Assembly: GCA_963082975.1 (NCBI GenBank) | Contig: OY720348.1 | Location: 66,613,719 to 66,677,718, forward strand | Direction of reading: 5' to 3' | DNA length: 64,000 nt | Origin: Labia minor | Taxonomy: Eukaryota > Arthropoda > Insecta > Dermaptera > Spongiphoridae | Shown here: positions 60,962-64,000 of the stretch, piece after piece | Numbering within the stretch: position 1 is the stretch's first letter | Layout: every line of letters begins with the position of its first letter | Translations under genes and position numbers: made by a program | The notes under the pieces: generated by a model | Told to the model about the DNA's origin: nothing | What the model saw: only the letters and a program-made list of their open reading frames with translations | Database searches by the model: none

Positions 60962-61142
60962 TGATAGCAACGATTCAGTTTCAAAATAAAACTTTTGGTG
61001 CATTATTTAAACTGATTTAAACTAACTTCTCATTGCGCCTATGACTCTTGGTTGAAAGTATGTTTTCAAAAGGTTTTAATTCATTTTAATTCAATCCATA
61101 TTATATATTATTAATATTTCTTGTGTTCTTATTTAAAAAATA

Positions 61143-61241
61143 ATGAAAAGGACTCAATTAGAAAAAGTATACCTTCATATTGTCAAGAAAGAAGAGAAGG
61201 TATTTGAACTGGAATCTTTATCATTGGACAATTATAATTAA
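61143..61241 (+). CDS. small conserved ORF upstream of unit F
   Basis: Same 32-codon frame as 3356-3454 with three residue changes and no stop. It lies beyond the 1.9-kb insertion relative to the zinc-finger gene. Coding status uncertain. Confidence 0.25.
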   Translation: MKRTQLEKVYLHIVKKEEKVFELESLSLDNYN

Positions 61242-61592
61242 TATTAAAATTTTATCTTAGAATATCCAGAGTAGCTGGCTCATAATAATTCTTGAATATT
61301 TTTACAATTATAACTACTAACTAAATAATATTATAATAAAATGATACTTAACAACAACTGTCTATGTTTGAAAAAATAACGATTCTTCTGGTATATATCT
61401 GCTAAAATAATGATCTAATTAAAAATACAAAATTTTTTAAATTTTATATAAAATTAATTTAAATATATATAAATTTAATATATAATTATATAATTAATAT
61501 AACATTATACTTGGATGCCTAATCTAGCTCAGATAAAAATATTTTCAAATAGGTTGTGGTCTTCGATGGTAGGGACGGAGGTTCATCTATAC
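61242..61592. other. outer end of unit F homology, then unassigned DNA
   Basis: 61242-61400 matches 3455-3605 beyond unit A (AATGATACTTAACAACAACT, CGATTCTTCTGGTATATATC) and marks the right border of the cluster. After that there is AT-rich DNA with no gene. Confidence 0.5.
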
Positions 61593-61962
61593 CAGTGGTG
61601 GCCAACATGTTGACCGCGGTCGACCGGTCGACTGCAAAGGCTTTAAAAGTAGCCAAAGTAGCCAAAGTTGGACAATTCGTTATAACTTAAATAAATGTTT
61701 GAAATTCTTAATTCTATAATTTAATATTACAATAATAAATTATTTGTGAAACATACACATACTGTTTATATTTATCCTGATAAGATAAACAATGTAGTAA
61801 TACTGAACGCGCTCTGTCGCGCTAGTTGGTAGCTGTGTGATATAATGACTTCTTTAATTATCTTTTAAAATTTTAAAATTATTTGCCCATATCCATAGTC
61901 GACCGCAGACTATATTTTATTCAAAAAGTAACCCCTAAAAGCTAAAAGTTTGACCACACCTG
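61593..61962. mobile_element. hAT-type MITE
   Basis: Ends CAGTGGTGGCCAACATG and TTTGACCACACCTG are imperfect inverted repeats typical of hAT. The flanking 8-mers ATCTATAC and AAATATAC agree at six of eight positions. GACCGCGGTCGACCGGTCGAC near 61612 is a GC-rich palindromic stretch. Length is 370 bp; no protein. Confidence 0.65.
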
Positions 61963-64000
61963 AAATATACAATCATTTATATTCTGAAATAATTTTATAC
62001 AAATGAATATATAGCTTTAGCGTTTCTCAAAGTGTTCAACCAGAATTTCGTTTATAGAGTCTAAATTTTCACTCCGTAATAACAGTTTTTGACAATGAAT
62101 TGAAAACATGCATACTTTCCATTTCATGTTTAAACTAGAAACATCATCCTCAAATTAATTAGAAATGTATTTAATCATTCCAATTTGAGATCTCGATGTA
62201 ATAGTCTAACTGGTGCCTTAGTTATTATACTCAAGATATTGTTTTGGGTCCACTGTAATTTAATTATATTGGATGCTCTTTAAAATAGATGGAAATCTTT
62301 TTTTTGACAAAAGTAAATATGGTTTTTTACATAATTGTATGTTAACTTAACTCACATTCGATTCGTCCATTTTAATATATTAATATTATATAGGAGTTAG
62401 AAATTTTCTTATATTAAGAAAGAAGAAGAAATGGTGAAGATATCTAATAGTTATATCAGGTCGAATAATGCACGTGAAAGTAACATTGCAAATTAAATAT
62501 TTCATAATTGAAAGTGAGAAATTTATATATACTATACCTCTGTATATATAATTAATCCCCTAACTAAGCTTATTTTCTTATTTAAAGAATTGATAAGTGA
62601 TATCCTTCTTCCTCTAAATAAGGTTGAATTTTACTAAAGATCAGAGGGGGACTAGTAAGGGAACTGATAGAAAAAAGTTAAAAGGTAAAGGACATGATTT
62701 TTCCATGGGAGAGGGAAGGCAGAAAAAATCATGAGCTCACGTGAGGGCAGGAACGCCAATCCCTGAAATAGAATTCTTTTCTACTGGGATTATAGAAAAG
62801 AATCTACCCAGGATATTATTTTTAAATTTATTAAAAAATAATTTTAGATCATTATCATCCTATATGTTATTACATCTTTTATATACCATATATTTTTCTT
62901 ATCCCGATAATTTATATACTTATTATCCAAGGGCTCCCCTTTCTCAAAACACCGTTTAGTCCTAGACTACTCTACTCTACCCAAATTTCGCCTCTACCTC
63001 CCCCTCCTCTCATATCCATTCCAAAATGAAGTATTTTTTTTAATTGAAGTTATAAATTTAAATGAAAAATAACAGCCATTCCATTTACAATTTTTTTAAT
63101 AAATAATTGACTAGATATTATAATAAGAAAGGTAATATTTTCAAAATTAGTGATAGAATCGATTTGAAATCTAAAAAGGGATGATTTGAAAAAATAAGAT
63201 AAAATAAATAAATAAATATTAATGTATATGTATATATATATTTTAATTTTCTTTTGTATTTTTATTATCTAAGGAATTAATTAATTAACATAATACTAAT
63301 AAAATTAATTAATATTCATAATAATTAATTTAAATAATATATTATATTAACATTTATAATTATATTATTAAAAATTTAAAGAATAAAATTATAAAAAATA
63401 AACAAAATGAAAGATTTGAACTCAGACAAAAGAATTACTAGTCAAAGACCAAACCGGTGCGACTGTTTAATCAACTATTAAAAACATAGGAAAGAAATTC
63501 ACTTGAAGGCTACGAAAATTCAGCTCATAAGCAATACATGGCAAAGACTTTATTCATTAAATATTGATTAAACAAAGAAAAATGATCATAGAAATAGTTA
63601 TAATACAAGAAATACAAGAATCAAAAATAATCTTGTATTGAGAGAAGAGATATGCAAAGAATAATCATTTAATATAATTAATCAAAAGATTCGACGTCAT
63701 CAACATGGCAGCCGAAATCACATTGCATCTGTCAAAATTCAATAATTAATATTTAATTAAGGAAGCATCATAAAATTATATAATGCTAGTGAAAATGAAT
63801 CTACATTGAATAACCAGTATTTTGATATGCGTTTTATATATTGTTATCAGAAAATGTTTATTTCAAGTGTAAACATGATACCAAATAAAAATTAATTATA
63901 ATTTTCATTTATATTTCACTAAAAATCCATTTTATTGAAAATCTGGCGTAAATTCTGTTGTATCTTTTTACTTTTATTCATTTTTTATGAAATTTTGTTA
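61963..64000. other. no gene seen
   Basis: AT-rich DNA. A tRNA-like scrap lies at 63408-63480. Nothing else on either strand resembles an exon or a known repeat. Confidence 0.3.
63408..63480 (-). repeat. possible tRNA-derived SINE head or tRNA relic
   Basis: On the minus strand, GAGTTCAAATC fits the B box and TAGTTGATTAAACAGTCGCA resembles an A-box region about 45 bp upstream. No cloverleaf with paired acceptor arms could be drawn. Confidence 0.25.

Overview
This is an AT-rich animal nuclear window, most likely from an arthropod and probably an insect. The clues are small introns with GT-AG borders, tRNA-derived SINEs, mariner and hAT MITEs, a Helitron, an RTE-like LINE, Copia and errantivirus-type fossils, and a two-exon orthologue of the conserved animal protein C1orf198. 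The species cannot be named from the sequence.

Layout. 1-224: 3' end of a mariner transposon. 227-3605: first C2H2 zinc-finger gene (unit A, minus strand). 3605-6900: decayed Helitron-like and LINE pieces. 6913-8493: C1orf198 orthologue (plus strand) with a MITE in its intron. 9071-11460: two inverted mariner-derived MITEs. 12225-16250: decayed errantivirus-like fossil with other repeats inside it. 17530-23219: an 11-exon secreted or membrane-anchored cysteine-rich protein (minus strand), whose introns hold a SINE, a hAT MITE and a mariner MITE. 24400-26400: repeats, including a GC-rich solo LTR and a hAT MITE. 27180-61400: a cluster of five more zinc-finger units (B to F, all minus strand). 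61400-64000: a hAT MITE and otherwise little that I recognise.

The main feature is the zinc-finger cluster. Each unit has a large terminal exon of 28-residue C2H2 fingers. About 0.4 to 7.7 kb upstream lies a conserved 46-nt first exon whose phase-1 donor fits a phase-1 acceptor just before the zinc-finger exon. This predicted splice gives every unit the same N-terminus and removes the disrupted ATG region seen in units C to F. The intron holds a TIR element (MITE). In units C, D, E and F a Copia fossil sits inside that MITE at the same base, next to the same 5-bp target copy. Its two LTRs differ from each other, yet the same LTR is almost unchanged between units. The units therefore multiplied by head-to-tail duplication after the Copia insertion.

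Later events are layered on top: an RTE-like LINE with two long open frames inside the unit C Copia; a Helitron at the E/F boundary, with three paralogous empty sites in the same window; a palindrome-bounded insertion upstream of unit F; and a near-perfect 3.1-kb copy shared by units A and B, which lie 27 kb apart. Unit E and the 3' end of unit F are broken zinc-finger genes.
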